Part shown: one piece after another, positions 53,463-64,000 of the stretch
Position numbering within the stretch: position 1 is the first letter of the stretch
Layout of the letters: every line of letters begins with the position of its first letter
Assembly: GCA_902597865.1 (NCBI GenBank)
Contig: CACJZL010000002.1
Location: 1-64,000, forward strand
DNA length: 64,000 nucleotides
Reading direction: 5' to 3'
DNA from: an uncultured Pelagibacteraceae bacterium
Lineage (GTDB): Bacteria > Pseudomonadota > Alphaproteobacteria > Pelagibacterales > Pelagibacteraceae
Position numbers and translations under genes: made by a program
Notes under the pieces: model-generated
Databases searched by the model: none
What the model saw: the letters and a program-made list of their open reading frames with translations, nothing else
What the model was told of the DNA's origin: nothing

Positions 53463-53514
53463 ATTTTTCTCAATATTTACTAATTTTTTTAGTATTTTCT
53501 TATTATTTCACATA

Positions 53515-53542
53515 TTGCAATTGTTTAATAAAAATATATAAA
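53515..53542 (+). promoter_or_regulatory. candidate stable-RNA promoter of the tRNA-Tyr-tRNA-Gly-tuf unit
   Basis: TTGCAA at 53515-53520 and TATAAA at 53537-53542 with a 16-base spacer. The discriminator that follows, ACCCCTG, is GC-rich as in stringently controlled stable-RNA promoters and stands out in an AT-rich spacer. Confidence 0.5.
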
Positions 53543-53571
53543 ACCCCTGTTGTTTAAAGGTTTTTTGAACA

Positions 53572-53588
53572 AGGGGACGCTTTCCCCT
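53572..53588 (+). other. leader stem-loop before tRNA-Tyr
   Basis: AGGGG (53572-53576) can pair with CCCCT (53584-53588) around a 7-base loop, six bases before tRNA-Tyr. The GGGG can alternatively pair with CCCC at 53544-53547, which includes the promoter discriminator. Perhaps a precursor processing or attenuation element. Confidence 0.35.
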
Positions 53589-53594
53589 ATTTTA

Positions 53595-53680
<86 letters not shown>

Positions 53681-53720
53681 TTCGAAAAAACTTTAACAAT
53701 TGGAGTGTTAACTTGGTTTT

Positions 53721-53794
53721 GCGGGTGTAGTTCAATGGTAGAACGCTAGCCTTCCAAGCTGGATGTAAGGGTTCGATTCCCTTTACCCGCTCCA
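53721..53794 (+). tRNA. tRNA-Gly (UCC)
   Basis: 74 bases with encoded CCA. GCGGGTG pairs with TACCCGC (one G-U pair); anticodon loop CTTCCAA gives UCC; T-arm GGGTTCGATTCCC. 40 bases after tRNA-Tyr and 32 bases before tuf. Confidence 0.96.
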
Positions 53795-53826
53795 AATTAT
53801 TAAAAAATAAAAGTAAGGATAAAAGA

Positions 53827-55017
53827 ATGTCGAAAGAAAAATTTAATAGAAGTAAACCACATTGTAACATAGGTACAATTGGACACGTAGACCACGGTAA
53901 AACAACTTTAACTGCGGCTATAACAAAAGTATTATCTGAAAAAGGCGGAGCTCAATTCACTGCTTACGATCAGATTGATAAAGCCCCTGAAGAAAAAGAG
54001 CGGGGTATTACTATTTCAACTGCTCACGTTGAATATGAAACCGAAAAAAGACACTATGCTCACGTGGACTGCCCAGGTCACGCTGATTATGTAAAAAATA
54101 TGATTACTGGCGCAGCACAAATGGATGGAGCAATTTTAGTTGTTAACGCAGCTGATGGTCCAATGCCACAAACAAAAGAACATATTCTTTTAGCAAGACA
54201 AGTTGGTGTTCCAGCAATTGTAGTTTTTTTAAATAAAGTTGATCAAGTGGATGATAAAGAAATGATAGACTTAGTTGAAGAGGAAATTAAAGAACTGTTA
54301 ACATCTTATAAATTTCCAGGAGATAAGACTCCAATTATTAAAGGTTCAGCACTTGCAGCTGTTGAGGGAAAAGATGACGCTATCGGAAAAAATGCGATTA
54401 TGGAACTTATGAAAGCTGTAGATGATTTTATTCCTCAACCTGATAGACCAAAAGATAAGCCTTTTCTAATGCCTGTTGAAGATGTTTTCTCAATTTCTGG
54501 TAGGGGTACAGTTGTTACAGGGAGAGTAGAGCAAGGTGTTGTGAAAACTGGTGAAGAAATCGAAATAGTAGGAATTAGAGATACAAAAAAGTCAGTTTGT
54601 ACTGGTGTTGAGATGTTTAGAAAAATTCTAGATACTGGTGAAGCAGGGGATAACATTGGAGCACTATTGAGAGGTGTTGAAAGAACTGATGTAGAGAGAG
54701 GTCAAGTATTATGTAAACCAGGCTCTGTAACTCCACATACTAAATTTGAGGCTCAAGCATATGTTTTAAAAAAAGAAGAGGGTGGAAGACATACTCCTTT
54801 CTTTACCAAATATAGACCACAGTTTTATTTTAGAACTACAGACGTTACCGGTGAAGTTGAATTACCCTCAGGTACTGAAATGGTAATGCCCGGAGATGAT
54901 GCTAAGTTTACAGTTAAATTAATTACACCTATTGCTATGAGCGAAAAATTAAATTTTGCGATTAGAGAGGGTGGTAGGACTGTAGGCGCAGGAGTAGTTA
55001 CGAAGATTATAGAGTAA
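53827..55017 (+). CDS. tuf: elongation factor Tu
   Basis: 396-residue GTPase delivering aminoacyl-t[13 protein letters not shown] (P-loop), DCPGHADY (G3), NKVD (G4) and SAL (G5) are present, with [16 protein letters not shown] switch I. C-terminal PEP and [12 protein letters not shown] are typical. Only one tuf gene in the window, located beside tRNA genes as in many bacteria. AAGGAT Shine-Dalgarno at 53815-53820. Confidence 0.98.
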   Translation: MSKEKFNRSKPHCNIGTIGHVDHGKTTLTAAITKVLSEKGGAQFTAYDQIDKAPEEKERGITISTAHVEYETEKRHYAHVDCPGHADYVKNMITGAAQMDGAILVVNAADGPMPQTKEHILLARQVGVPAIVVFLNKVDQVDDKEMIDLVEEEIKELLTSYKFPGDKTPIIKGSALAAVEGKDDAIGKNAIMELMKAVDDFIPQPDRPKDKPFLMPVEDVFSISGRGTVVTGRVEQGVVKTGEEIEIVGIRDTKKSVCTGVEMFRKILDTGEAGDNIGALLRGVERTDVERGQVLCKPGSVTPHTKFEAQAYVLKKEEGGRHTPFFTKYRPQFYFRTTDVTGEVELPSGTEMVMPGDDAKFTVKLITPIAMSEKLNFAIREGGRTVGAGVVTKIIE

Positions 55018-55025
55018 ACTCCTTT

Positions 55026-55101
55026 AGGAGTGTAGCTCAATTGGTAGAGCGCCGGTCTCCAAAACCGGAGGTTGGGGGTTCGATTCCCTCCGCTCCTGCC
55101 A
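55026..55101 (+). tRNA. tRNA-Trp (CCA)
   Basis: 76 bases with encoded CCA. AGGAGTG pairs with CGCTCCT (one G-U pair); D-arm GCTCAATTGGTAGAGC; anticodon loop CTCCAAA gives CCA; T-arm GGGTTCGATTCCC. Lies between tuf (8 bases) and secE (19 bases), the conserved bacterial location. Confidence 0.97.
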
Positions 55102-55120
55102 AAACAAGGAGATTAACAAA

Positions 55121-55312
55121 ATGAAAAACCCATTTAGATTTTTTCAAGAGGTGAAACAAGAGGCTTTTAAAGTTACTTGGCCCACGGGGAAAGAAACTAT
55201 TCAAGGAACTATAATGGTTGTGATAATGGCTGTAATTGCATCGTTATTTTTTTTGTTAATTGATCAATTTTATAAATTTTTTTTGGATATTATACTTAAG
55301 ATAGGAATTTAA
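55121..55312 (+). CDS. secE: preprotein translocase subunit SecE
   Basis: 63 residues, single-TM form. FFQEVKQEAFKVTWPTGKETIQGTIMVV is the conserved amphipathic cytoplasmic helix and hinge, followed by one membrane segment (about residues 33-58). Part of the SecYEG channel. Overlaps nusG by one base (TAATG). Confidence 0.95.
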   Translation: MKNPFRFFQEVKQEAFKVTWPTGKETIQGTIMVVIMAVIASLFFLLIDQFYKFFLDIILKIGI

Positions 55313-55842
55313 TGAAAAATTGGTACATCGTTCAATCCCACTCAAGCTTTGAGAACAAAGTAGCTCAATTAATCAAAGAAGAGGCTGATAAAGCTAAAAT
55401 ATCTGATAAATTTGAGGAAATTATAGTGCCAACGCATGATGTTACTGAGGTAAAACGAGGAAAAAGAGTCCAAAGAAAAAAGAAGTATTTTCCTGGATAT
55501 GTGCTAATTAAAAGCGAAATGAACAATAGTATTTATCATATGATTAAAGGTATAAAAAAAGTTAGTGGTTTTTTAGGCAGTAAAGGCATTCCTGTTCCAG
55601 TTTCAAATAATGAAATAGAAAAAATTTTAGGTCAAATTAAAGATGGTGTTGCACAATCGAAATCAACAATAGATTATTCTGTAGGAGAAAAAGTTCAAGT
55701 AGTAGATGGTCCTTTTGCATCTTTCTCTGGAATGATTGAAGATATTGATGAGGAGAAATCTAGAGTTAAGGTTTCAGTATCTATTTTTGGAAGACCAACA
55801 CCAGTAGATTTAGATTTTAATCAAATTGAAAAGGCAAGCTAA
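55312..55842 (+). CDS. nusG: transcription termination/antitermination factor NusG
   Basis: 176 residues. [18 protein letters not shown] is the N-terminal NGN domain, [11 protein letters not shown] and [11 protein letters not shown] its core; [46 protein letters not shown] is the KOW domain. Binds RNA polymerase beta' clamp and couples transcription with translation or Rho. Overlaps secE and rplK by one base each. Confidence 0.97.
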   Translation: MKNWYIVQSHSSFENKVAQLIKEEADKAKISDKFEEIIVPTHDVTEVKRGKRVQRKKKYFPGYVLIKSEMNNSIYHMIKGIKKVSGFLGSKGIPVPVSNNEIEKILGQIKDGVAQSKSTIDYSVGEKVQVVDGPFASFSGMIEDIDEEKSRVKVSVSIFGRPTPVDLDFNQIEKAS

Positions 55843-56270
55843 TGGCAAAAAAAGAAATAAGTGGATATGTGAAACTTCAAATAAATGGTGGTCAAGCTAA
55901 TCCAGCTCCACCAGTTGGACCAGCCTTAGGTCAAAGAGGAATAAATATTATGGAATTTTGTAAAGCATTTAATGAAAAAACGAAAAACTTTATGGGCAAA
56001 CCGGTACCGGTAGTAATAACTGTTTATAAAGATAAAAAATTTGATTTTATAATAAAATCACCTCCAGCATCACACTTCATTAAAGAAGCAGCAAAATTAA
56101 AAAGTGGTTCACAAGAACCTGGAAGAAACATTGTTGCATCAATTACAAAAAAACAAGCTGAAGAAATAGCTAAAAAGAAGATGGTTGATCTAAACGCTCA
56201 TGATTTAGAAGAGGCTGTTAAAATAATAGCTGGCTCTGCAAGATCAATGGGTATTGAGGTAAAAGATTGA
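55842..56270 (+). CDS. rplK: 50S ribosomal protein L11
   Basis: 142 residues. [37 protein letters not shown] is the N-terminal proline-rich thiostrepton-binding domain, and [12 protein letters not shown] the C-terminal rRNA-binding end. Part of the GTPase-associated centre. Overlaps rplA by one base. Confidence 0.98.
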   Translation: MAKKEISGYVKLQINGGQANPAPPVGPALGQRGINIMEFCKAFNEKTKNFMGKPVPVVITVYKDKKFDFIIKSPPASHFIKEAAKLKSGSQEPGRNIVASITKKQAEEIAKKKMVDLNAHDLEEAVKIIAGSARSMGIEVKD

Positions 56271-56959
56271 TGAGTTCAAAAAGATTTAAAAAGCTTCCAA
56301 AAAATACGAATACTTTAAAAGCTGAGCCCATAAATAATTTGCTATCTAAAGTTAAGGGAAATTGCACTACAAAGTTTGATGAGTCTCTAGATATAAATAT
56401 TTTAATTAACAACAAACAAAAAAAAAATGAAATTAATTTAAGATCTATGGTAAATCTACCAAGCGGAACAGGAAAAAAAGTAAAAGTTGCTGTTGTATGC
56501 GAGGAAGGAAAATTAAAAGAAGCAAAGGACTCTGGGGCAGATCTTGTTGGTGGGGACGAATTAATTGAAAAAATAAAAAATGGGGAAATGAATTTTGAAA
56601 AGTTAATTTGCTCATCATCTATGATGATTAAACTATCAAAATTAGGTAAAGTTCTAGGACCTAAAGGGTTAATGCCTAATCCCAAGTTAGGAACAGTTAC
56701 AGAAAAAATTGGTGAAGCAGTAAAGAATGCAAAAGCTGGTCAAGTTGAATTAAAAAATGACAAAGACGGGAATATTGGTCTAAGTATAGGAAAAAAATCT
56801 TTTTCTGACGAAAAACTAATCAAAAATTTCAATGCAGTCATTAGTTCACTTGAAAAAGAAAAATCGAACCTTACAATAAAAGGAGATTTAATCAAATCTA
56901 CTTATATTACCTCTACAATGGGTGTTTCATATAAGATAAAATTAGAAAAAAGTTTTTAA
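56270..56959 (+). CDS. rplA: 50S ribosomal protein L1
   Basis: 229 residues from ATG 56270 (a preceding TTG is in frame). INLRSMVNLPSGTGKKVKVAVVCEE, AKDSGADLVGGDELIEKIKNGEMNFEKLICSSSMM and LGKVLGPKGLMPNPKLGTV are L1 signatures. Shorter N-terminus than E. coli. L1 often represses its own operon by binding mRNA near rplK; no clear L1 mimic was looked at in detail. Confidence 0.98.
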   Translation: MSSKRFKKLPKNTNTLKAEPINNLLSKVKGNCTTKFDESLDINILINNKQKKNEINLRSMVNLPSGTGKKVKVAVVCEEGKLKEAKDSGADLVGGDELIEKIKNGEMNFEKLICSSSMMIKLSKLGKVLGPKGLMPNPKLGTVTEKIGEAVKNAKAGQVELKNDKDGNIGLSIGKKSFSDEKLIKNFNAVISSLEKEKSNLTIKGDLIKSTYITSTMGVSYKIKLEKSF

Positions 56960-56961
56960 TT

Positions 56962-57471
56962 ATGATGAGTAAAGAAAAAAAACAGGTTTACATTAGCGAA
57001 ATGTCTTCACAGCTAGACAAAGCCGAAGCAGTTATTGTAGCTCATTATCAAGGTTTAACAGTTAAACAACTTGACGAATTAAGAAAAAAGATGCGCGAAC
57101 ATGGAATACAATTTAAAATTACAAAAAATAGAATTACAAAATTAGCACTAGAAAAGACGAGCAGAAAAGATTTATCAAATTTATTCTCAGGTCCAACAGC
57201 TATCGCAATGTCAGATGATGCAATTACTTCGGCAAAAATTTTAACTAATTTTTCAAAAGAGAATCAAAATCTAAAAATTCTTGGTGGTATAATGGGTAAA
57301 GACCTGTTAGATGTTGCGGGTGTTAAAAATATTGCAACTTTGCCGACCTTAGATGAGGCAAGAGCAAAAATCGTTGGAATTTTAAGCTCTCCAGCACAAA
57401 AAATAGCAAGTATTTTGCTTGCACCTGGCTCAAAAATCGCTATTTTAGCGCTCGAAAAATCAAAAAAATAA
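56962..57471 (+). CDS. rplJ: 50S ribosomal protein L10
   Basis: 169 residues (two adjacent ATGs, 56962 and 56965, are possible starts). VIVAHYQGLTVKQLDELRKKMREHGIQFKITKNRI is the rRNA-binding domain, the C-terminal helix binding L12 dimers is about 130-169. Encoded directly before rplL. Confidence 0.97.
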   Translation: MMSKEKKQVYISEMSSQLDKAEAVIVAHYQGLTVKQLDELRKKMREHGIQFKITKNRITKLALEKTSRKDLSNLFSGPTAIAMSDDAITSAKILTNFSKENQNLKILGGIMGKDLLDVAGVKNIATLPTLDEARAKIVGILSSPAQKIASILLAPGSKIAILALEKSKK

Positions 57472-57489
57472 CTTAGGAACATATTTGTT

Positions 57490-57864
57490 ATGGCGGACTT
57501 AAATAAAATCATAGACGAACTATCAAAATTGACTGTTGTAGAAGCAGCTGAGCTATCAAAGCAACTAGAGGAAAAATGGGGTGTTACAGCAGCAGCAGCA
57601 GTGGCAGCACCAGCAGCAGGAGCAGCAGCTGGAGGAGCACCTGCAGAAGAGAAAAATGAATTTACGGTTGTACTAGCCTCAGCAGGGGATAAAAAAATTA
57701 ACGTTATTAAAGAAGTTAGAGCAGTTACAGCACTTGGTTTAAAAGAAGCTAAAGACTTAGTTGAGGGTGCACCAAAAGAAATTAAATCTGGTGTTAGTAA
57801 AAAAGATGCCGAAGAGATGAAGAAAAAACTTGAGGCAGCTGGCGCTAAAGTAGAGCTTAAATAA
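57490..57864 (+). CDS. rplL: 50S ribosomal protein L7/L12
   Basis: 124 residues. N-terminal dimerisation helix [29 protein letters not shown], an Ala/Gly hinge with a run of GCA codons (57586-57650), and the C-terminal factor-binding domain [37 protein letters not shown]. Recruits translation GTPases. Confidence 0.98.
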   Translation: MADLNKIIDELSKLTVVEAAELSKQLEEKWGVTAAAAVAAPAAGAAAGGAPAEEKNEFTVVLASAGDKKINVIKEVRAVTALGLKEAKDLVEGAPKEIKSGVSKKDAEEMKKKLEAAGAKVELK

Positions 57865-57882
57865 AGAATTAAAAAATTATAG

Positions 57883-57906
57883 GCTGTTTTAATTTTTTTA
57901 AAGCAG
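57883..57906 (+). other. stem-loop between rplL and rpoB
   Basis: CTGTTTTAA (57884-57892) pairs with TTAAAGCAG (57898-57906) with one G-U pair around a T-rich five-base loop. There is no T-run afterwards, and rpoB starts ten bases later. The E. coli rplL-rpoB spacer holds an attenuator and an RNase III site, so an analogous function is possible. Confidence 0.35.
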
Positions 57907-57915
57907 TTGGAATAA

Positions 57916-60900
57916 ATGCAACTATCTTTTACTAAAAAAAAAAATATTAGAAAAAATTTTGGAAAATTAAAAGAAGGTTTATCAATACCAAACCTAATAG
58001 AAGTTCAAAAAAATTCTTACAAAGAATTAACAGAATATAAAGAAGATGTAGCTCCACAGTTCATCAAGGGTTTTGACCGTGTATTTAAAAGTATTTTTCC
58101 GATAGAAGATCTTAACGATAAGGCAACTCTAGAATATGTAAGTTATAGATTAGACAAACCAAAATTCGACGTAGAAGAATGCATTCAAAGAGGTCTCACT
58201 TACTCTTCAGCTTTGAAATGTAATTTACGTTTAGTTGTTTACGAAATAAATCAAGAAAACAATACTAAAGATATTTTGTCAGCAAAAGAACAAGAAGTTT
58301 ACATGGGCGAAGTTCCTATGATGACCAATAGCGGAACATTTATAACTAATGGAGTACAAAGAGTTGTGGTTAACCAAATGCACAGAAGTCCAGGAGTATT
58401 TTTTGATCACGATAAAGGTAAATCTCACGCAAGTGGAAAATTATTATTTAATTGCAGAGTAATACCTAATAGAGGTTCATGGCTTGATTTTGAATTTGAT
58501 GTTAAGGATCTATTATATTTTAGAATTGATCGTAAGAAAAAAATACTTGTCTCAACATTATTATTAGCTTTAGGTTTTAATAAGAGCGATATAGTTAAAG
58601 AATTTTATGAAAAAGAGGTTTATTCCTACGACGAAAAAGAAAAAAAATGGAAAACAAAATTTAATCCTGAAAATTATAAATCTAAAAATTTTACTGAAGA
58701 AATAGTAGATGCAAAAAATAAAAAAGTTATTATTAAAAAAGGTGAAAAAATAAATTTTTTAAAAGCAAAAAAACTTGCATCAGATGGTCTTAAAGAAATT
58801 TACGTTTCTAATCAGTATTTATTAGGAAAATATTTAATTAAGGATATAAAAATTGGAGAAGATGAATTTAAAATAGGTTCAGAACTTAATGAAACGGTCA
58901 TAGAAAAGTTTATAGAGTCTAAAATATTCTCTTTGGAACTTGCTTATACAAATTCAATTAATAAAGGACCTTATCTTTTACAAACATTATTTAATGATAA
59001 GAATAATTCTAAAAATGATGCAATAAATGAAATTTATAAAGTTTTAAGACCTGGTGAACCACCAACAATTGAAATTGCAACACAAATATTTAGTAATCTT
59101 TTTTTTAGTTCAGATAGATATGATCTATCTGATGTGGGTAGAGTAAAATTAAATTCTAGATTAAGTTTAGAATGTTCAGATAAAATCACGATTTTGAGAA
59201 CGGACGACATCTTAGCAATTATTAAAAAGATGCTTGATTTAAGAGATGGTAAGGATGAAGTAGATGATATCGATCACCTAGGAAACAGAAGAGTGAGATC
59301 TGTTGGAGAGTTAGTTGAAAACCAGGCAAGAATAGGTGTCTATAGAATGGAGAGAGCAATTAAAGAAAAAATGACAACTCTTGATATTGAGTCAGCCATG
59401 CCCCAAGATTTAATTAATGCAAAACCATTAACGATTTCTTTAAAAGACTTTTTTGCTACATCACAATTATCTCAATTTATGGATCAAACAAATCCTTTGT
59501 CGGAAATAACTCACAAAAGAAGAGTCTCAGCATTAGGACCTGGAGGTTTAACAAGAGAAAGAGCTGGTTTCGAAGTAAGGGATGTTCATCCAACTCATTA
59601 TGGAAGAATTTGTCCAATTGAAACACCTGAGGGACCAAATATTGGATTAATAAATAGCTTATCAACATATTCAAAAATTAATAAATATGGTTTTATAGAG
59701 TCGCCTTACAGAAAAGTGGTTAATGGGGTCGTTCAAGAAAAAATAGAATATTTATCAGCAATGGAAGAAACTAAGTTTACTATTGCTCAAGCTAATTCAA
59801 AAGTTGACAAGAATGGGAAATTTACAGAAGATTTAGTCTCAAGCAGGGAAAATTTAAACTTTATTTTATCTAAACCTGAGAATATCGATTATATTGACGT
59901 TTCACCAAAACAATTAGTATCTGTAGCTGCTTCTTTAATACCATTTCTTGAAAACGATGATGCTAACAGAGCACTTATGGGATCCAATATGATGAGACAG
60001 GCAGTACCTCTTTTAAAACCAGAGTCACCTTTAGTTGGTACAGGTATAGAAAGTGACGTTGCTTTAGACTCGGGTGTAACAATTGTTGCAAAAAGAGATG
60101 GAGTGGTTGACAAAATTGATGGTAAAAGAATTGTAATTAAGGCAACAAGTGAAACTGATTTTTCTAAATCAGGAGTTGATATATATAATTTGCAAAAATT
60201 TAAAAGATCTAATCAAAATACATGTATAAATCAAAAACCTTTAGTTAGAGTAGGTGATAAAGTTAAACGTGGAGATATTATTGCAGATGGTCCTTCAACA
60301 AAAATCGGTGAACTAGCACTTGGAAAAAACGTAACAGTGGCTTTTATGCCATGGCAGGGATACAATTTTGAGGACTCAATATTAATTTCAGAGAGATGTG
60401 TTACAGACGATGTATTTACTTCAGTACACATTGAAGAATATGAAGTTATGGCCAGAGATACCAAACTTGGTGAAGAAGACATAACAAGGGATATTCCGAA
60501 TGTAAATGAGGAAGCTTTGAAAAATTTAGATGAGTCAGGTATTGTTTATATTGGCGCAGAAGTAAAACCAGGAGACATTCTTGTAGGTAAAGTTACCCCT
60601 AAAGGAGACACAGCATCTGGGCCTGAGGAAAAATTATTAAGATCAATTTTTGGTGAAAAAGCTATTGATGTCACAGATACTTCTTTAAAGATGCCAAGTG
60701 GTAGTGGAGGTATAATTGTTGATGTGAGAGTTTTTAATAGACATGGAATAGAAAAAGATGAGAGATCTATAACAATTGAAAGAGCTGAAATAGATTTAGT
60801 TCAACAAGATAAGTTAGTAGAGGAAGAAATTTTAGAAAGAAGTATAAAACAAAGAGCAGCTCAAATTTTATCGGGTATTCAAATTTCAAAAAAAATAAAA

Positions 60901-61998
60901 AATTTAAATCAAGGCGACACAATTGATCAAAATAATATAAATGAAGTACCTATATCTGAAATTTTTAAAATTAACGTTAAAGATACAAGTAAAAGTGAAA
61001 TATTAGTAAAACTAAGAGAGCAATATGATAATGCAAGCCAAGATATTAAAGATAGGTTTGAAGATAAAGTACTTAAGATAAGACAAGGTGATGATTTATT
61101 ACCAAGTGTAATGAAAATGGTAAAAGTATTTGTCGCAATTAAAAGAAGATTAAGACCTGGAGATAAAATGTCAGGAAGACACGGTAATAAAGGAGTTGTA
61201 AGTAAAATTGTTCCTGTAGAAGATATGCCTTATAGAGAAAATGGAAAACCTGTTGATATTGTTTTAAATCCTTTAGGTGTACCTAGCAGGATGAATGTGG
61301 GTCAAATTTTAGAAACTCATTTAGGTTGGGCATGTACTGAACTTGGAGATAAATTAAAAAATTTAATTAATGAAAACCAAAAAAAATTAGAAATGTCTCA
61401 AAAGATTAAGGAGTTTCTAAAGTCTGTTTATGGAAAAGAAATATTGGAAAATTCAATTGAAAAATTATCTAAGAATGAATTTTCTGATTTATGTGAAAAC
61501 TTGATGAGCGGTGTGCCAATTTCTACACCTGTATTTGATGGTGCTAAAGAGAAAGATGTAACTGATATGCTTGATTTAGCAAAATTACCTAAGACTGGAC
61601 AAACCCCTTTGTGGGATGGAAGAACAGGTGAAAAATTTGATCGAGATGTAACTGTAGGAACTATATATATGTTAAAACTGCATCACCTTGTTGAGGATAA
61701 AATTCACGCCAGATCAACAGGGCCATACAGTTTGGTTACACAACAACCGCTTGGGGGTAAAGCTCAATTAGGTGGTCAAAGATTTGGTGAAATGGAAGTT
61801 TGGGCTTTAGAGGCCTATGGAGCATCTTATACTCTTCAAGAAATACTTACTGTTAAGTCTGATGATGTAGCTGGGAGAGTTAAAGTTTACGAAACAATTG
61901 TTAAAGGTGAGGAAAATTTTGAGTCTGGAATACCAGAGTCATTTAACGTTTTAGTTAAGGAGATAAAATCTTTAGCATTAAATGTAGAATTAAATTAA
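57916..61998 (+). CDS. rpoB: RNA polymerase beta subunit
   Basis: 1360 residues. Visible landmarks: the rifampicin region [68 protein letters not shown] (about 515-580), [20 protein letters not shown]-like [35 protein letters not shown] and the C-terminal [25 protein letters not shown]. Within the first cluster position 526-type H (THKRRVSA) is wild type. Followed by rpoC two bases after its stop. Confidence 0.98.
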   Translation: MQLSFTKKKNIRKNFGKLKEGLSIPNLIEVQKNSYKELTEYKEDVAPQFIKGFDRVFKSIFPIEDLNDKATLEYVSYRLDKPKFDVEECIQRGLTYSSALKCNLRLVVYEINQENNTKDILSAKEQEVYMGEVPMMTNSGTFITNGVQRVVVNQMHRSPGVFFDHDKGKSHASGKLLFNCRVIPNRGSWLDFEFDVKDLLYFRIDRKKKILVSTLLLALGFNKSDIVKEFYEKEVYSYDEKEKKWKTKFNPENYKSKNFTEEIVDAKNKKVIIKKGEKINFLKAKKLASDGLKEIYVSNQYLLGKYLIKDIKIGEDEFKIGSELNETVIEKFIESKIFSLELAYTNSINKGPYLLQTLFNDKNNSKNDAINEIYKVLRPGEPPTIEIATQIFSNLFFSSDRYDLSDVGRVKLNSRLSLECSDKITILRTDDILAIIKKMLDLRDGKDEVDDIDHLGNRRVRSVGELVENQARIGVYRMERAIKEKMTTLDIESAMPQDLINAKPLTISLKDFFATSQLSQFMDQTNPLSEITHKRRVSALGPGGLTRERAGFEVRDVHPTHYGRICPIETPEGPNIGLINSLSTYSKINKYGFIESPYRKVVNGVVQEKIEYLSAMEETKFTIAQANSKVDKNGKFTEDLVSSRENLNFILSKPENIDYIDVSPKQLVSVAASLIPFLENDDANRALMGSNMMRQAVPLLKPESPLVGTGIESDVALDSGVTIVAKRDGVVDKIDGKRIVIKATSETDFSKSGVDIYNLQKFKRSNQNTCINQKPLVRVGDKVKRGDIIADGPSTKIGELALGKNVTVAFMPWQGYNFEDSILISERCVTDDVFTSVHIEEYEVMARDTKLGEEDITRDIPNVNEEALKNLDESGIVYIGAEVKPGDILVGKVTPKGDTASGPEEKLLRSIFGEKAIDVTDTSLKMPSGSGGIIVDVRVFNRHGIEKDERSITIERAEIDLVQQDKLVEEEILERSIKQRAAQILSGIQISKKIKNLNQGDTIDQNNINEVPISEIFKINVKDTSKSEILVKLREQYDNASQDIKDRFEDKVLKIRQGDDLLPSVMKMVKVFVAIKRRLRPGDKMSGRHGNKGVVSKIVPVEDMPYRENGKPVDIVLNPLGVPSRMNVGQILETHLGWACTELGDKLKNLINENQKKLEMSQKIKEFLKSVYGKEILENSIEKLSKNEFSDLCENLMSGVPISTPVFDGAKEKDVTDMLDLAKLPKTGQTPLWDGRTGEKFDRDVTVGTIYMLKLHHLVEDKIHARSTGPYSLVTQQPLGGKAQLGGQRFGEMEVWALEAYGASYTLQEILTVKSDDVAGRVKVYETIVKGEENFESGIPESFNVLVKEIKSLALNVELN

Positions 61999-62000
61999 TT

Positions 62001-64000
62001 ATGAAAAAAGAACTTAAAGACTTATTTAAAAATAGCGAAATATCAGAGTCACAGAATTTTAACAGTATTAAAATCTCATTAGCAAGTCCTGAAAAGATAA
62101 AATCATGGACATATGGTGAAATTAAAAAACCTGAAACAATTAACTATAGAACATTCAGACCAGAGAAAGATGGTCTCTTCTGTGCAAGAATTTTTGGACC
62201 AATTAAAGATTATGAATGTTTATGTGGAAAATATAAGAGAATGAAGTTTAGAGGTATTATATGTGAAAAATGTGGAGTTGAAGTTACGAAATCAAATGTC
62301 AGACGAGAAAGAATGGGACATATTAATCTTGCAACACCAGTAGCACATATTTGGTTCCTAAAATCTTTACCTAGTAGAATTTCATTGGCAATAGATATGA
62401 AACTAAAAGAAGTTGAAAGAGTTCTTTATTTCGAAAATTTCATTGTTATTGAACCTGGTCTAACTGGTTTAAAAAAGAACCAATTGTTGTCAGAGGACGA
62501 ACTAATAAAATATCAAAATGAATATGGTGACGAGTCTTTTACAGCGGGTATTGGAGCAGAAGCAATATTGGAAATACTCAAAAATATTAATTTAGAACAA
62601 GAAAGAGAAATTCTTGTAAAAAACATTAATGAAACAAAGTCTAAAGTTTCGGAGGAAAGATCTATAAAAAGATTAAAATTGATTGATTCATTCATTAAGA
62701 CTGGAAATAAACCTGAATGGATGATTTTGACGGTTGTACCTGTAATACCACCAGAATTAAGACCATTAGTTCCTTTGGATGGAGGGAGATTTGCTACTTC
62801 AGATTTAAATGATTTATACAGAAGAGTAATTAATCGAAACAATCGTCTGAAAAGACTAATGGATTTAAAAGCTCCAGACATAATTGTAAGAAATGAAAAA
62901 AGAATGTTACAAGAGTCTGTCGATGCACTTTTCGACAATGGAAGAAGGGGAAGAGTAATTACTGGAACTGGAAAACGCCCATTAAAATCTTTAGCTGAAA
63001 TGCTTAAAGGTAAACAAGGAAGATTTAGACAAAATCTCTTAGGTAAAAGAGTAGATTATTCTGGAAGGTCAGTAATAGTAGTCGGTCCGGATCTTAAACT
63101 TCATGAATGTGGTTTGCCAAAAAAAATGGCCTTAGAATTATTCAAACCTTTTTTATATGCGAGATTAAATAAACTTGGTTTAGCCTCAACAATTAAACAA
63201 GCTAAGAAACTAGTTGAAAAAGAAACTAATGCTGTTTGGGATGCTTTAGAAGTTATTGTTAGAGAACATCCGGTTATACTTAACAGGGCGCCTACACTTC
63301 ATAGGCTAGGTGTTCAGGCTTTTGAACCTAAATTGATAGAAGGAGATGCAATTGAATTACACCCTCTAACTTGTGCTGCATTTAATGCTGATTTTGATGG
63401 AGACCAAATGGCAGTACACATTCCATTAAGTTTAGAAGCACAACTAGAAGCTAGAGTTCTAATGATGTCCACGAACAATATTTTAAGTCCATCAAACGGA
63501 AAGCCAATTATAGTTCCGAGTCAAGATATGATACTTGGAATTTACTACCTATCTCTCCCACCTTATCAGGAGAAGAATATTGAGGGTTATTTTGTAAATA
63601 ATTCTGAAATTGAGCAAGGCTTAGAATCTGGAAAAATAAAAATACATTCTAGAATTATATCTAGATTTGAAACAGTTGATGAAAAAGGTAATCAAGTATT
63701 TGAAAAACATACAAGTACAGCTGGTAGATTTTTGTTGGCAAATCTTTTACCAAAAAACAAAGATATCAAATTTTCTTTAATTGACAGAGTTTTACCAAAA
63801 AAAGTTGTTTCAGAAATAATTGACTTTGTTTTTAGATACACAGGTCAAAAAAGCACTGTAATTTTCTGTGATAAATTGAAAGATCTCGGATTTAAGCATG
63901 CGTTTAAGGCAGGTATTTCTTTTGGTAAAGATGATTTAATTATACCAGATAATAAAGAACAATTAATTGATGAAACTAAACAACTTATCAAAGATTATGA
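62001..64000 (+). CDS. rpoC: RNA polymerase beta' subunit, 3'-truncated by window end
   Basis: Starts at ATG 62001, 2 bases after rpoB, and stays open to the window end (666 codons visible of about 1,400 expected). The N-terminal zinc site is [73 protein letters not shown] is the clamp/lid region and the catalytic magnesium-binding [12 protein letters not shown] begins at residue 462. Assignment is certain. Confidence 0.98.
   Translation, partial: MKKELKDLFKNSEISESQNFNSIKISLASPEKIKSWTYGEIKKPETINYRTFRPEKDGLFCARIFGPIKDYECLCGKYKRMKFRGIICEKCGVEVTKSNVRRERMGHINLATPVAHIWFLKSLPSRISLAIDMKLKEVERVLYFENFIVIEPGLTGLKKNQLLSEDELIKYQNEYGDESFTAGIGAEAILEILKNINLEQEREILVKNINETKSKVSEERSIKRLKLIDSFIKTGNKPEWMILTVVPVIPPELRPLVPLDGGRFATSDLNDLYRRVINRNNRLKRLMDLKAPDIIVRNEKRMLQESVDALFDNGRRGRVITGTGKRPLKSLAEMLKGKQGRFRQNLLGKRVDYSGRSVIVVGPDLKLHECGLPKKMALELFKPFLYARLNKLGLASTIKQAKKLVEKETNAVWDALEVIVREHPVILNRAPTLHRLGVQAFEPKLIEGDAIELHPLTCAAFNADFDGDQMAVHIPLSLEAQLEARVLMMSTNNILSPSNGKPIIVPSQDMILGIYYLSLPPYQEKNIEGYFVNNSEIEQGLESGKIKIHSRIISRFETVDEKGNQVFEKHTSTAGRFLLANLLPKNKDIKFSLIDRVLPKKVVSEIIDFVFRYTGQKSTVIFCDKLKDLGFKHAFKAGISFGKDDLIIPDNKEQLIDETKQLIKDY

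Noticed and set aside
53266-53541. A hydrophobic 91-residue plus-strand frame
   Set aside because: It is mostly antisense to rlmB and its hydrophobicity comes from reverse-reading Lys/Asn codons as Phe/Leu; no start signal or family likeness.

Overview
The window looks like a stretch of a streamlined, AT-rich marine alphaproteobacterial chromosome of the SAR11 / Pelagibacterales type. This is inferred from gene content and style, not from a database match. The signs are very low GC, spacers of usually 0-60 bases, many ATGA/TAATG start-stop overlaps, single-copy housekeeping genes, a TRAP transporter with its own binding protein, a methylcitrate operon and poly-A-rich coding sequence. I saw no insertion sequence, prophage, CRISPR array or rRNA, and there is no gene-free stretch longer than 300 bases.

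Layout. 1-3640: polyamine and methylthioadenosine (MTA) genes: mtnP (partial), mtnA, a small membrane protein, a FucA-like class II aldolase and a SpeD-SpeE fusion. 3640-6070: a small surface-glycan group (DUF6165, GT9, GT4). 6070-12510: mixed housekeeping (thioredoxin-like protein, gamma-carbonic anhydrase, flavin oxidase, dehydrogenase, MFS carrier, rpoZ, cmk, CoA-transferase). 12600-18620: a TRAP transporter run continuing into dusA, two TauE/SafE proteins and DoxX. 18620-23160: phosphohexomutase and class I ribonucleotide reductase. 23185-26707: methylcitrate cycle (prpD-prpB-prpC, minus strand). 26740-29940: phosphatase, a stand-alone GlmU acetyltransferase domain and glmS. 30000-37390: class II DAHP synthase, nadE, cysS, cimA, a DUF1989 protein, a TrmJ-like methylase and rpsD. 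37390-44590: a long minus-strand run sfsA-map-purB-purC-purS-purQ-purL-bolA-grxD. 44610-46760: cinA, a gamma-glutamylcyclotransferase-like protein and azlCD. 46780-51720: a surface-sugar amidination cassette with a LIC12162-type transferase and a GNAT protein. 51750-53680: tRNA-Leu, nadK, tRNA-Thr, rlmB and tRNA-Tyr. 53720-64000: tRNA-Gly, tuf, tRNA-Trp, secE, nusG, rplKAJL, rpoB and rpoC (cut by the window end).

How the genes work together. SpeD-SpeE would make spermidine and release MTA; MtnP and MtnA would convert MTA to methylthioribulose-1-phosphate; the adjacent aldolase resembles FucA rather than the MtnB dehydratase, which points to a DHAP-shunt type of MTA salvage. The WbpG-like amidotransferase with its own HisH and HisF paralogues would feed ammonia to an acetamido sugar for a surface polymer. 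The prp genes would oxidise propionyl-CoA to pyruvate and succinate.

Most notable observations: the MTA/polyamine operon; cmk, whose usual C-terminal helix lies in the shifted frame after a run of ten A; a GlmU acetyltransferase half without its uridylyltransferase half; a perfect hairpin between the TRAP binding protein and its permease that also covers the permease ribosome binding site; and the amidation/LIC12162 cassette next to tRNA-Leu.
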